DNA of 44,552 bases, from contig MU070185.1 of the NCBI GenBank assembly GCA_002284615.2, positions 92,565 through 137,116 on the forward strand, given 5' to 3'. The translations under genes were made by a program, and so were the position numbers. The stretch comes from Dunaliella salina (lineage: Eukaryota; Chlorophyta; Chlorophyceae; Chlamydomonadales; Dunaliellaceae). How positions within the stretch are numbered: position 1 is the first letter of the stretch; each line of letters starts with the position of its first letter. Shown piece after piece: positions 10,358 through 18,900 of the stretch. Under the pieces are notes generated by a model that was given only the letters and a program-made list of their open reading frames with translations, did no database searches and was not told the DNA's origin.

Positions 10358-10589
10358 CTGCTTGGAAGCAGGTGACTCCTTCTCGCAGGCTCCTGCCTGA
10401 TGTATCCTTTCATCCGTTTAAGGACAAATGGCTCTCTTCCTGAGGGGACAGGTACTCTAGCTTGTTGCTAGGGACACGGACTTAGTCTGGCTCTCTGCCC
10501 GAGGACAGGATGAAATCGCTGCTTCTGAGGACGAGCCTCCGAGCAGGTACTCTCTAGCTTAGCTAGAGGGAAGTCTCAGGCAAAGCCTG
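10358..10589. repeat. Cluster of five short perfect hairpins
   Basis: Perfect stems occur at 10358-10371 (CTGCTT-GG-AAGCAG), 10386-10399 (CAGGC-TCCT-GCCTG), 10457-10471 (CTAGC-TTGTT-GCTAG), 10552-10568 (CTCTAGC-TTA-GCTAGAG) and 10577-10589 (CAGGC-AAA-GCCTG). The intervening sequence repeats short phrases such as CAGGTACTCT and GAGGACA. There is no coding frame. It could be a structured RNA, a decayed short interspersed element, or chance. Confidence 0.4.
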
Positions 10590-10861
10590 GTGTTGGGTTC
10601 TCTTTTGTTGAGGCACTTGTGCTTACAAGTTATTAGATGTCGAATAGAATGGTCAATCAAAAGGTACTCCATAATGCAATCAATTTTTCTGCATTTCTGA
10701 TGGCAAGCGCGTCGCAAAGCTGCGCCGAATTGCCCCTCTTCTTTGCAAAGTAGGAACATATAAACAAATATTCAAAATTAAATAATCTGTTGTCAACACG
10801 CGGAATGCTAGCGTTTCCAGACAAGCAGCTACGGAATTACATGCATGTCAGGCGCGCGTGC

Positions 10862-11150
10862 TGATGGTCAAGCGCGCATGCTTAAAATCCTGGAAATATA
10901 GGTGATGGTCAAGCGTGGATGCTTACTCGGGACAAGCGAATCTGGTCTCCAGCTCCTGGAGTACCATGGCAGCTACTGAAGTACCATCTCCATGCATGGA
11001 CGCTTCTACAAGGTGAGTACCTTATCAAACAAGGCATGCATGCTGCTTCTGAAACCTACAAGGTGAGTACCTTATCAGACGAATCATGCATGTCCTCTCT
11101 ATGCATACATGCTTCTTAAACCTACAAGGTAAGTACCTTCTCAAATCACG
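10862..11150. repeat. Short direct repeats before LINE C
   Basis: A 23-bp phrase beginning TGATGGTCAAGCG is repeated at 10862-10884 and 10903-10925 with two differences. A second phrase, ACAAGGTGAGTACCTTATC, occurs at 11008, 11058 and, slightly changed, 11124. The spacings are 50 and 66 bp. ATGCATGCATG-type alternating tracts sit between them. No gene is seen. Confidence 0.5.
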
Positions 11151-11162
11151 CATGCATGGAAG

Positions 11163-12987
11163 TTCCTTTTACATTCTGTGATAAAAATCTTAATCTTAAC
11201 AAGGCTGCGGAGGAGGCTCTTAAACCTTGCCTGGCAGGCATGACAAGGATACGTGCTTTTTTTGGTTACAAGGGGTTACAAGGGGAAAAAAGGCCTTCAG
11301 TCAAAACGCGCGACTGCTAGCCCGTTCATGAAGAATCTTGAGTTCATGAATGAAAAATAAAAGGTGATTGTTGCTCTGATGCAAAAAGGCATGAACATCC
11401 TGGGCCTCATTGTTGGAAAACAATGATGCATACCTAGCACGCAAAGCTACAATATGAGGGTAAGTAAAGAGAAAAATAGCATGCTTTTCATCTTGGATAC
11501 TATCCGTAGCCTGACACAGATCACAATGAGGGGAGGTGCCATTGTTCCAAGTTGTTGTTTTGTACCGGAGGCTGTTGACATGGAGTCTAAAGCGGGCAAC
11601 ACTACAAATAACATCTTGAGGAAGGTACGGAAACATATATTTTGCATTTTGTTTGGTGAGTGGGTAGCCACTTGTCGGTTCGTTGGTAACGCACACCATT
11701 GATGATAAGTAAGTTGTTTGCTGTTGTAGGCCCTGGGGTGTGTGGTAGAAAATTGTGTCCAATACTGTAATTGTCTGTGCCAGGGATCTGTCACAAATTG
11801 CCCGAGAGGGATTGGTTCACAATTAAGGAAGTTATGTTGAAAAACGTCAGAATTTGCCATGTCATAGATCTCCAGTCCGCATTCTCTCATTACTGACCAA
11901 GAAGGAGAAGTCTCTCTGACCCCCAAGATACGTACTTTTGCGCATTAACACCAACTAACACACCTCCTTCATGCGTACCTTTGGCTCTTTAAAACCTATG
12001 TCATTCCTGCCGGCATGTATGCATCTCAGATTTGGGCCACGTCTTATCTACAACAAGGCCATGAGATGGAAAATTGCACCCAAAAGTGGCTCTTAAGATT
12101 TCTACGTGCCATGCTGGGCGTCAGAACCTCAACACCTTCGTGGTGTGTATTAAGAGAGTGTGCCCATTCAACTTAATTGGCTTAGAGCATGTGTACGACT
12201 TTACAATAACCTCACTCATTGCAACAATTCCCTCCTCCATAAGGTTTTCCAGGCGGATATTTTGCTCAGTCACTCCAATTCTGCATGCTGGATCTCACAT
12301 CTTCTGCTTGGCACAAATGGTCTTAGACGTACTCAAGCCTTCCATCAACAGATACACAATGGTAGTCCTCTCAACCTGGGTCAGGTTGTTGTAGATCTCA
12401 AGGCTCGTCGTCTTGTGTACTGGCAGCAACCAATATTTTCTGAATGTTAACCTCGCGACATATACAGTAAAAAGTGCACTTATCATCATTGGTGTGCTCT
12501 TCCCACTCGGAATGCTCATGCCAGTTATTCACCTTACATCCTGCCCAAGTATTTTCATCTGGATCTACCTAAGCATATTGTCCGTAGTGTTGCCCGATTT
12601 TGGTTACGTGCTCATCAATTGAGGATTGAACAGGCCAATTGGAATGACAATATTTGTCCAAACTGTGACCTTTGTGATGCTTGTGATGATGTCCAGGAAG
12701 AATAGCATGTCATAGTTACATATAATCATCCTCATGTGCGCAATCTCAGGCGGAATTATGCATCTTTATTTTCTGAACCTGTTCTATCCCTCACAACTCC
12801 TGCTTCTCAAGTGGCGCCTTTTTTACCTGCATCTCACCATGTCCATGCACATGATATGTATTGTTTTTTTAACCAAAACAACAATTTTTTATTATTTATT
12901 TTCTGTACTTTTACTTTTTTATGAACAGGCTAGCAGTCAGTCGGTTTGACTGGAGGCCTTCTTCTTCCTTGTAACCCTGTAACCTTA
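11163..12987 (+). mobile_element. LINE C: RT C-terminal half and 3' end, interrupted by LINE B
   Basis: A subfamily-1 ORF2 remnant in two pieces. The left piece (11163-11260) encodes FCDKNLNLNKAAEEALKPC and LAGMTRIRAF. The right piece resumes at 11927 with IRTFAH and continues through AGMYASQIWATSYL, TPSWCVLREC, LLSHSNSACWISHLL and a degraded zinc knuckle (CDLCDAC...). It ends at EQASSQSV-stop, the 3' hairpin (CAGTC-GGTTT-GACTG), GGAGGCC and TTGTAACC repeats at about 12970-12987. Several frameshifts and stops are present. It is almost the same sequence as LINE G (42890-43180), so the two are sister copies. The left end is a 5' truncation within the RT. Confidence 0.85.
11261..11926 (-). mobile_element. 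LINE B: 5'-truncated subfamily-2 copy inserted in LINE C
   Basis: A minus-strand ORF2 tail beginning LGVRETSPSWSVMRECGLE (11926). After one frameshift it encodes DVICSVARFRLHV, the knuckle CDLCQATD-x-IQDEKHAIFLF and the end HERASSRAF-stop (11301). The 3' hairpin and GTAACC repeats follow to 11261. Flanking GATACGTGCTTTT (11248-11260) and GATACGTACTTTT (11927-11939) form a 13-bp target-site duplication with one mismatch. This shows that B jumped into LINE C and is younger. Confidence 0.85.
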
Positions 12988-13905
12988 CAAGTGGTCCCTT
13001 CAATTTGAGTCAGCTGGTTACAAGGTTATAAGGTTACAAGGCCTCCAGTAAAAATGAATGACTGCTAGCCTGATCATAAGAAAAGAGAATTTCATGAAGG
13101 AAAGGATAAAGCATTTTATTGTTATGATTTTAAAAACAAGACATATGATGAGAACTAATATGGTGAAATGCAGGTAAGTAAGGAGCAATCTGAAAGACAG
13201 GAGATGCAAGGGAGAAGAGGGGTCCTGAGAAGAGTGAAGCACATTTTAGACTAAGATTGCAAACTTCTGGATGTGTACATTTGAAAATGACATGCTGTTA
13301 GTCAGCTGCTTATAGATCTCAAAACTAGGCACCTAGCCTACTGGCGGCAACCTTTATTCTCAGAATGTCGACCTCGGGAGGTCAATAACAAAAAGTGCAC
13401 TTATCATCACTGGTGTGCCCTCCCACCCAGAAATCCACATGTCTCTCTTCCTCCATACCATTTGCCAAAATATTTTTATCTTGATCGCCCTAAATATATC
13501 GTCTGAAGTGTGGCTCGTTTCCGGTTGCGTGTCCATGGATTGAGAATTGAACAGGCCAATTGGAATAGCGATATCTACCCAAATTGTGATCTCTGCAATG
13601 CTAAGGAGGATGTTCAAGATGAGCATGTCATATTCAAATGCACTCATCCGCATGTGTGCAATCTAAGACGTACATATGCTCCTTTGTTTTCTGGACATTT
13701 TCTATCCCTTTCAAATCCAGCTTATCTGATGGTTCCATTCTTGCCTGCATTTCACGATGTCCACGCGCATGATATGTTTTGCTTTTTGAATCAGAACAAC
13801 AACTCTTTTCCTTTTTGCATGAACTCCTTGTTTTTTTATGAACAGGCTAGCAGTCAGTCGGTTTGACTGGAGGCCTACTTCCTTGTAACCTTGTAACCTT
13901 CTGGG
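12988..13905 (+). mobile_element. LINE D: ORF2 C-terminus and 3' end, interrupted by LINE E2
   Basis: The left piece (12988-13016) encodes SGPFNLSQL. The right piece (from 13309) continues LIDLKTRHLAYWRQPLF, KCTYHHWCALP, VARFRLRVHGL and the zinc knuckle CDLCNAKEDVQDEHVIFKC. It ends EQASSQSV-stop at 13866 in a frame open from 13510. The 3' hairpin with loop GGTTT, GGAGGCC and CTTGTAACC repeats follow to about 13905. It lies directly behind the tail of LINE C. Confidence 0.8.
13017..13299 (-). mobile_element. LINE E2: short 3' fragment inserted in LINE D
   Basis: A minus-strand copy of the last ~260 bp of a LINE (HPEVCNL-like codons at its 5' end, then the 3' UTR signature and GTAACC repeats at 13017-13040). 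AGTCAGCTG flanks it at 13008-13016 and 13300-13308, a 9-bp target-site duplication. The coding frame is decayed: the hairpin is imperfect and there is an in-frame stop. LINE D reads correctly across the site if E2 and one duplication copy are removed. Confidence 0.8.
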
Positions 13906-14503
13906 CAGGTGCTGACGCAGGTGAGTTTGAGCTCAAAGCAGCCTTGCTGTTGCAGGGTGATGGATTGGGCTTGGCGGAGCAGGGTGGCAGACTCTGGTTT
14001 GGGTAAGGTTACAAGGTTACAAGGTTACAAGGTTACAAGGCCTCCAGTCAAAACGACTGACTGCTAGCCTGATCATAAAAAAGGAGAAGTTCATGAAGGA
14101 AAGGATAAAGTTTATTATTGTTTTGGTTTAAAAAATGAGACATATTATGAGAAGTAACATGGTGAAATGCAGGCAGATACGGAGCAACATGAAAAGCAAG
14201 AGATGAAAAGGAAAAGGGAGGTCCTGCAAAGAGGGAAGCATATTTCAGCCTGAGGTTGCAAACTTCCGGATGTGTACATTTGAAGAGGACATGTTGTTCG
14301 TCTTGAATGGCGTCCCGAGAGTTACAAAGGTGGATGGTTTGGGTAAGTTCCACAGTGTGGGAGCGGGGTGCATAGTGGGGGTAGGGCTTGAGCTGCGTGT
14401 ACTCTAGCAGCATGGCCATTGGGGAGTTGAGCCCCAGGCGAGACTTGAGCTGCTCGCGGGTGGCTTGCAGCAGGCGGGCTCTGATGTGGTTGCTGTCATC
14501 CAT
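13906..14503 (-). pseudogene. GC-rich unknown ORF interrupted by LINE E
   Basis: On the minus strand an ATG at 14503 opens MDDSNHIRARLLQATREQL, then LGLNSPMAMLLEYTQLKPY. It reaches LINE E at 14347. Without the LINE the frame would continue for about 25 residues (VCHPAPPSP) to a TGA in the 13906-14007 segment. The segment is more GC-rich than its surroundings. A TATATAAG-like palindrome lies about 30 bp upstream of the start (14529-14538), which could be a promoter, but this is weak. I recognise no family; it could be an exon or part of another element. Confidence 0.3.
14008..14334 (-). mobile_element. LINE E: 327-bp 5'-truncated copy with 13-bp TSD
   Basis: Encodes only the last 93 residues of ORF2 (LCNSRDAIQDEQHVLFKC to YDQASSQSF-stop at 14048), then the 3' hairpin (CAGTC-GTTTT-GACTG), GGAGGCC and four TTGTAACC-type repeats to 14008. 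TGGTTTGGGTAAG flanks it at 13995-14007 and 14335-14347, a perfect 13-bp duplication. Its protein differs from LINE L (38086-39441) at about 3 of 93 residues, so the two are recent copies of one source. Confidence 0.9.
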
Positions 14504-14639
14504 TGCTGGCGGTTGGTCGGGGGCAGTACTTATATAAGATATAACTTACTTATTAGCCAAGGTTGCGGGCAGTTTGGAGAGATGTTGAGGGTGTGAACCC
14601 GTGAGAGATTTGTAACAAACTTGCAACTTATCAATCTCT

Positions 14640-15228
14640 TTTTGCAGTGCATTTTGATCACAATGAGCGTGCCCCTGCCCACTTACCAAGACACATGCAT
14701 TTGGATTTGTCTCAACATGTTGTCAGGAATGTCAGCCGTTTACTTCTTAGGGCTTACAAACTGAAGGTGGAGACAGCGACTCGGGATACTCGGAACTCTC
14801 TCATGTGTGACCGCTGCTCTTGTGATGAGATTCAGGATGAAGCTCATGCTCTTTTGGTGTGCAGAGACACAGACGTTTGTACTTTGAGGAAAAAGTATGC
14901 TTCCTTGTTCAACTGCTTCTCTGCTAATTTTTTGCTGGAGCAACCTTATTTACACCAAGTTAGTGTCCAGGCCGTTAATGATTAATTCTTGCAACACAAC
15001 ATCAAGCTTAATTTGTCTATTTCTGAGCTTATGGACATTATAATGGCTAACGAGGACCAGTCACAGGCCGACCAGCTGAACACTCTGGCTGAAGGTCCTT
15101 CATTGTAAACCTGCAAATCTGAGCAATGCTTTCATTTTTGCTTAAATTGGTCTGGTTATATGCCTCTAAGTCTCCGCTCAGCTGCCCTTGTAGGCGGATA
15201 AAGCGATGTAAGGTTACCTTACCTTGCC
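14640..15228 (+). pseudogene. LINE J: ORF2 C-terminal remnant of a third subfamily
   Basis: An open frame (14647-14985) encodes HLPRHMHLDLSQHVVRNVS, RLLLRAYKLKVETATRD, the knuckle CDRCSCDEIQDEAHALLVC and LRKKYASLFNC. A TAA at 14985 is followed in frame by ISELMDIIMANEDQSQADQ to a stop at 15108. It aligns with the other C-termini but lacks their QASS ending and has a longer C-terminus, so it is a separate subfamily. The 3' flank to 15228 has GTAAGGTTACCTTACC near its end, loosely like the other tails. A splice-acceptor-like CTTTTTGCAG at 14638-14647 is probably chance. Confidence 0.6.
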
Positions 15229-16087
15229 TGTTTCAACAGCCGTTTCGACCGTCTTGAAGAAAAAGTAGACAGTTTCTCTTCGACACTCGCCAACTCACAG
15301 GCACACATTCTCAACCTGGAACATACTACCCAGTCCCTCTCCAAAGAGAATCACAACATTAAACAGCACCAAACAGATTTATTCCGAGGGATCGAGCATA
15401 AAGTCTTCACTTGGTTGGAAGATACTCAACGCGATACCATCAACTTTGAAAACATTTCTAGATACGCCTACATCAAATGCCCCAACAACATTTCCGTCAC
15501 CTCGCAGACCGTCTCCACCACCATCAACACAGACAAGATGTTTATCCAACGTCAACAACCACAAAACTCATTTTGGGTCATTGTTAGCCCCAAAGGACGC
15601 GAGGGCACCCTTGCAGTCAATCATTTTCTTCCTATTGCACAAAGCAGGGCACCATCAGGATACAAGATTCAACGGGGAAAAGCCGTGATGACCATGCAAA
15701 GAGAGAAAACACTTTGCACCATCACTAATGCAGTCAAACAGGTGATTACAACACAACAATCCTTACGAGGTTTAAACACACATGTTGGCAGCAACGGAAT
15801 CATATGCCAGCCAAAAAGACACATTAGATTACACCAAAACCGACTCGCCTGCATTTGAGTATCCTGTCTGGGAACATGTCCCATTCTACAAAACAATGCA
15901 AAACGGCGGAGGAGGCTTCAACTACAAATCTCCTGAAAACCTCAACCCAGCACACATTTTCTCAATAATTCGGGCCGTTCTCCCAAACACGTCAGACACA
16001 GAGATGGTAAACACATCATCCCACACTGCTAGGCCACCTGAGACAAGTGAGCAGGGAAACCAACGCATTCTAATAGCACAACGTTGA
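15229..16087 (+). pseudogene. LINE K ORF1 protein (copy 3)
   Basis: The frame is open from about 15229 (FNSRFDRLEEKVDSF) to 15858. It starts with a coiled coil (LANSQAHILNLEHTTQSLSK). The conserved domain follows: RYAYIKCPNN, SFWVIVSPKGREGTLAV, KAVMTMQREKTLCTI and LRGLNTHVGSNG. A one-base shift near 15800 moves to a frame with DTLDYTKTDSPAFEYPVWEH, MQNGGGGFNYKSPENL and AHIFSIIRAVLP, ending at 16087. It is the most complete copy of this ORF1 family in the window. An ATG is not visible at its left end, so the 5' end is truncated. ORF2 follows 50 bp downstream. Confidence 0.7.
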
Positions 16088-16136
16088 TCGGAAGCTAACA
16101 ACAACAACAGCAACAACGACAACAATAACCTTTTAA

Positions 16137-17085
16137 TCTGAGAAATAGGCCTTCAAAACTAAAGCTATTATCCGTTCGTCGTGATGGCCTCCCGGAAGAC
16201 CCTGATTCCTAAAAGCTGGATGATATTATTCCACATGTCCGTCACCATCATGATATTGCCCTGACAGAGACAAAAACGGACAATTTGTACAGGATCCTCT
16301 GTTTCCTTCCACAACACGTACCAATAGGAAATACTAAAATTTCAGAGAGGAACGTAGGACGGAAAGGACACGGAGTTGCCTTATTAGTATCTAGTAGTAT
16401 TGCAGACTGTTTTTCTTTGCGGAAAATTTCACAACTCACCCAAACTGTGTACGCAAAATGTGACAAAAAAGCTCCTTGGGTAGGAGAAAGATACATTATT
16501 TGGAGCCACCTATACTGCACCGGAACAGGATGAAGATAGACATGATGTTGGATTCTACTACACACACCTAGCAACAAGCTCTCACCTGTACACCAAAAGT
16601 CATCATATGTGGATGTTTCAATGCACACATAGGCAATTGGGATGAAATATCTGAATCTCATTTTGGAGCTCTGCTTGCGTGTCCACAGTTAAATCAGAAG
16701 CGCCAAACTCAATGCTTACACATAAACAGATCAGGGCAACTACTTCTCCACCTAGCCTCAACCTTAGGTCATATCCTAACTACTGGCAGAACACTTGGAG
16801 ACGATGGCCAACCAACTTGTATTGGTTACAACAGGAAAGCTAAAAGTAGACTAGATCATGTTATGGTGTCTTGCCCAAATTTACCTCCTATTTGTGAAAC
16901 TCACATTATGACATTTAACCTATTAGACCATTGCTTGCAACCTGCAACCTTTTGTATGAATACACTGAGTCTCGGTGTTGAAATGCGCCTGGAACATGTC
17001 CCTCCCTGTGGACCTGAAATACTATCCACGGTGGAACCCAGCAAGGAGCGCTGGTTATGTCACTTCCTTGAAGCATGATACCCTT
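16137..17085 (+). pseudogene. LINE K ORF2, endonuclease domain, frameshifted
   Basis: The region begins with LKLLSVRRDGLPEDPDS and a stop, then PHVRHHHDIALTETKTDNL, which holds the catalytic Glu. Further motifs are GHGVALLVSSS, FNAHIGNWDEIS (about 16618), the conserved IGYNRKAKSRLDHVM (about 16830) and LLDHC (about 16925), in which the His is kept. The order matches an AP-type LINE endonuclease. At least four frameshifts or stops are visible. It is about 40% different from the LINE A endonuclease by eye. Confidence 0.65.
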
Positions 17086-18540
17086 TCTAAACAAAATTTT
17101 TACAAAGCAATTGATCTTGGCAACGTGAATCAGGCCTGGTCGGTTCCAAAGGCTTGGATTATTAATGCCGCAATCCAAGCTGGCACACCTGAACGAGCTC
17201 CCTGGTTCAATAATACTTGCTTTCAAATGAAACAAACATCTCTACATGCTGCCATGAATGGGGGACCGACTCGTGTTAAAGCCCAGCTACTCAAAGAATA
17301 CAGATCTTACACTCAAAAATGAAAGCGGCGTTTTGTGTATACAAAAAACATGCCTTCCTACAAAAACTATTTGACAAAGAATCTTCTATGCACAAACTAC
17401 TAAAAAGACCAGCTGAAAAACATGTTACACCAGTGTCTGAGAGTGCTTGGCATACTCACGTTCATAGATTATTCCGACATGCATCTTGCAGCAATGGGGA
17501 AAGGATTGAGAACATCAGAGACGGCACATCATCATTAGCAACTAACGCGAGAATGGGGACTGAACATACTAGTCACAGCACCGACTACATGACACGTTTA
17601 GATCGAAGGCCCTGTAATGCACAATCTACTCATCCATTTACTTTTAATATACCATCAGAAAACAACCTCCGAATTCTGGTCTCAAAACATCTCTCTTCTA
17701 TGACAAGTACATCTTCACCAGGTTTCGATTCCATTTCTCCCACCTTTACTAAGAATGCCTGCAAGCATTTACCTAGACAAAATGGTAGAGGAATGGAAAA
17801 TGTAAATGTCCTGGAACCACAACTTACATCCTTCTTCCACCTGCTCATGAGGCAAGTGCATATACCAAATGCATGGAAAGAGGCTAAACTCACTCCTATT
17901 TACAAAAAGGGCCCTGTTGTATCCCCTGGAAATTACAGGATGATTGCTGTGAGTGCTCTCATTTACCGTCTTTACACAAATGCCTTACCGACCATTGTTC
18001 AAGATTGGTGCATCAAAACAACAAGATCCCGGACACACAGTTCGGATTTTGTCTAGGCCGCAATACTCTACAACCTATCTTCATTCTTAGGCATCGCAAG
18101 CATGCTGCACAGAAACTCCAGCCACACACTTACAGGCTATTTGCAGCCTTCATAGATTTTCAACAGGCATACGACTCAATCCACAAAGACAAATTACGGG
18201 ATCATTTACACCGATGCCAGACGCCACAACATCTTATCTCAATCATTCAAAATCTTTACTATCTCAAACCATCAGTACATCTTACTAAATGGAGACAAAG
18301 TGGCGAGTATTCAGCCAACATTTGGGGTAAAACAAGGATGTCCTACTTCACCCCTCTTACATAAATGATATAGACAATGTAGCTGAAAGAGTTAATGGAG
18401 CCCTCACTGGAATACCTGACCTAACTGTATCCCACATGCTGCTTGCTGATGACCTTTCGCTTTTAGCCAATTCACAACATAATTTGCAAACAATGCTGGA
18501 CAATTTGAAGGAACATTTCCAACATAAATCCCTAAGGTCA
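17086..18540 (+). pseudogene. LINE K ORF2, reverse transcriptase, 3'-truncated
   Basis: The EN-RT linker (SVPKAWIINAAIQAG, APWFNNTCFQMKQTS) leads into an open frame at 17319-18056 with LLKRPAEKHVTPVSES, AWKEAKLTPIYKKGP and GNYRMIAVSALIYRL. A frameshift near 18020 leads to DTQFGFCLGRNTLQP and motif A, FIDFQQAYDSI. Motif B is partly deleted: the codons for SPLLFSI are missing near 18355. Motif C reads LLADDLSLL, so the usual Tyr/Phe-Ala-Asp-Asp is L-A-D-D. Similarity ends at about 18540 after LKEHFQHKSL, so the thumb, knuckle and 3' end are missing. That is unlike normal 5' truncation and implies a later deletion or rearrangement. Confidence 0.75.
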
Positions 18541-18840
18541 GCCCCTCAATCCTATGCCAAAAATGGATGATATCCTGTCGGACATGTTTTACCCACTTCT
18601 GATTATGAGGGTTTACTTGTTTAAGGGTAAGGGCTAGCCTGGCATGTTGGGGACACCCGGATGTGGCTCAGGTGGAGCTCTGTGCATCAAAAACACACAT
18701 TTCTCTCATTCGGGCACACCAGTGCATGTTTTGAGGCGGCAAATGTTACTATATTAATATTTTAGAAATTAAGGAGCATCAGGTATGCCCCATACCTGCA
18801 CTTCTTGGTCATCCCTGTAAATGGCCATTTTCTGAGGGAC
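18541..18840. other. No recognisable gene
   Basis: About 300 bp between the broken end of LINE K and the short LTR-type element at 18846. There is no coding pattern, repeat or LINE similarity. Confidence 0.5.
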
Positions 18841-18900
18841 CCTGCTGTAACACTTGGGAAAAGGCAGGGCTTACAGGGTTTACAGGGAAAAGGCCTTCAG

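Noticed and set aside
14638..14647. CTTTTTGCAG as a splice acceptor for the LINE J frame
   Set aside because: No donor or upstream exon can be seen, and LINE ORF2 is normally unspliced.
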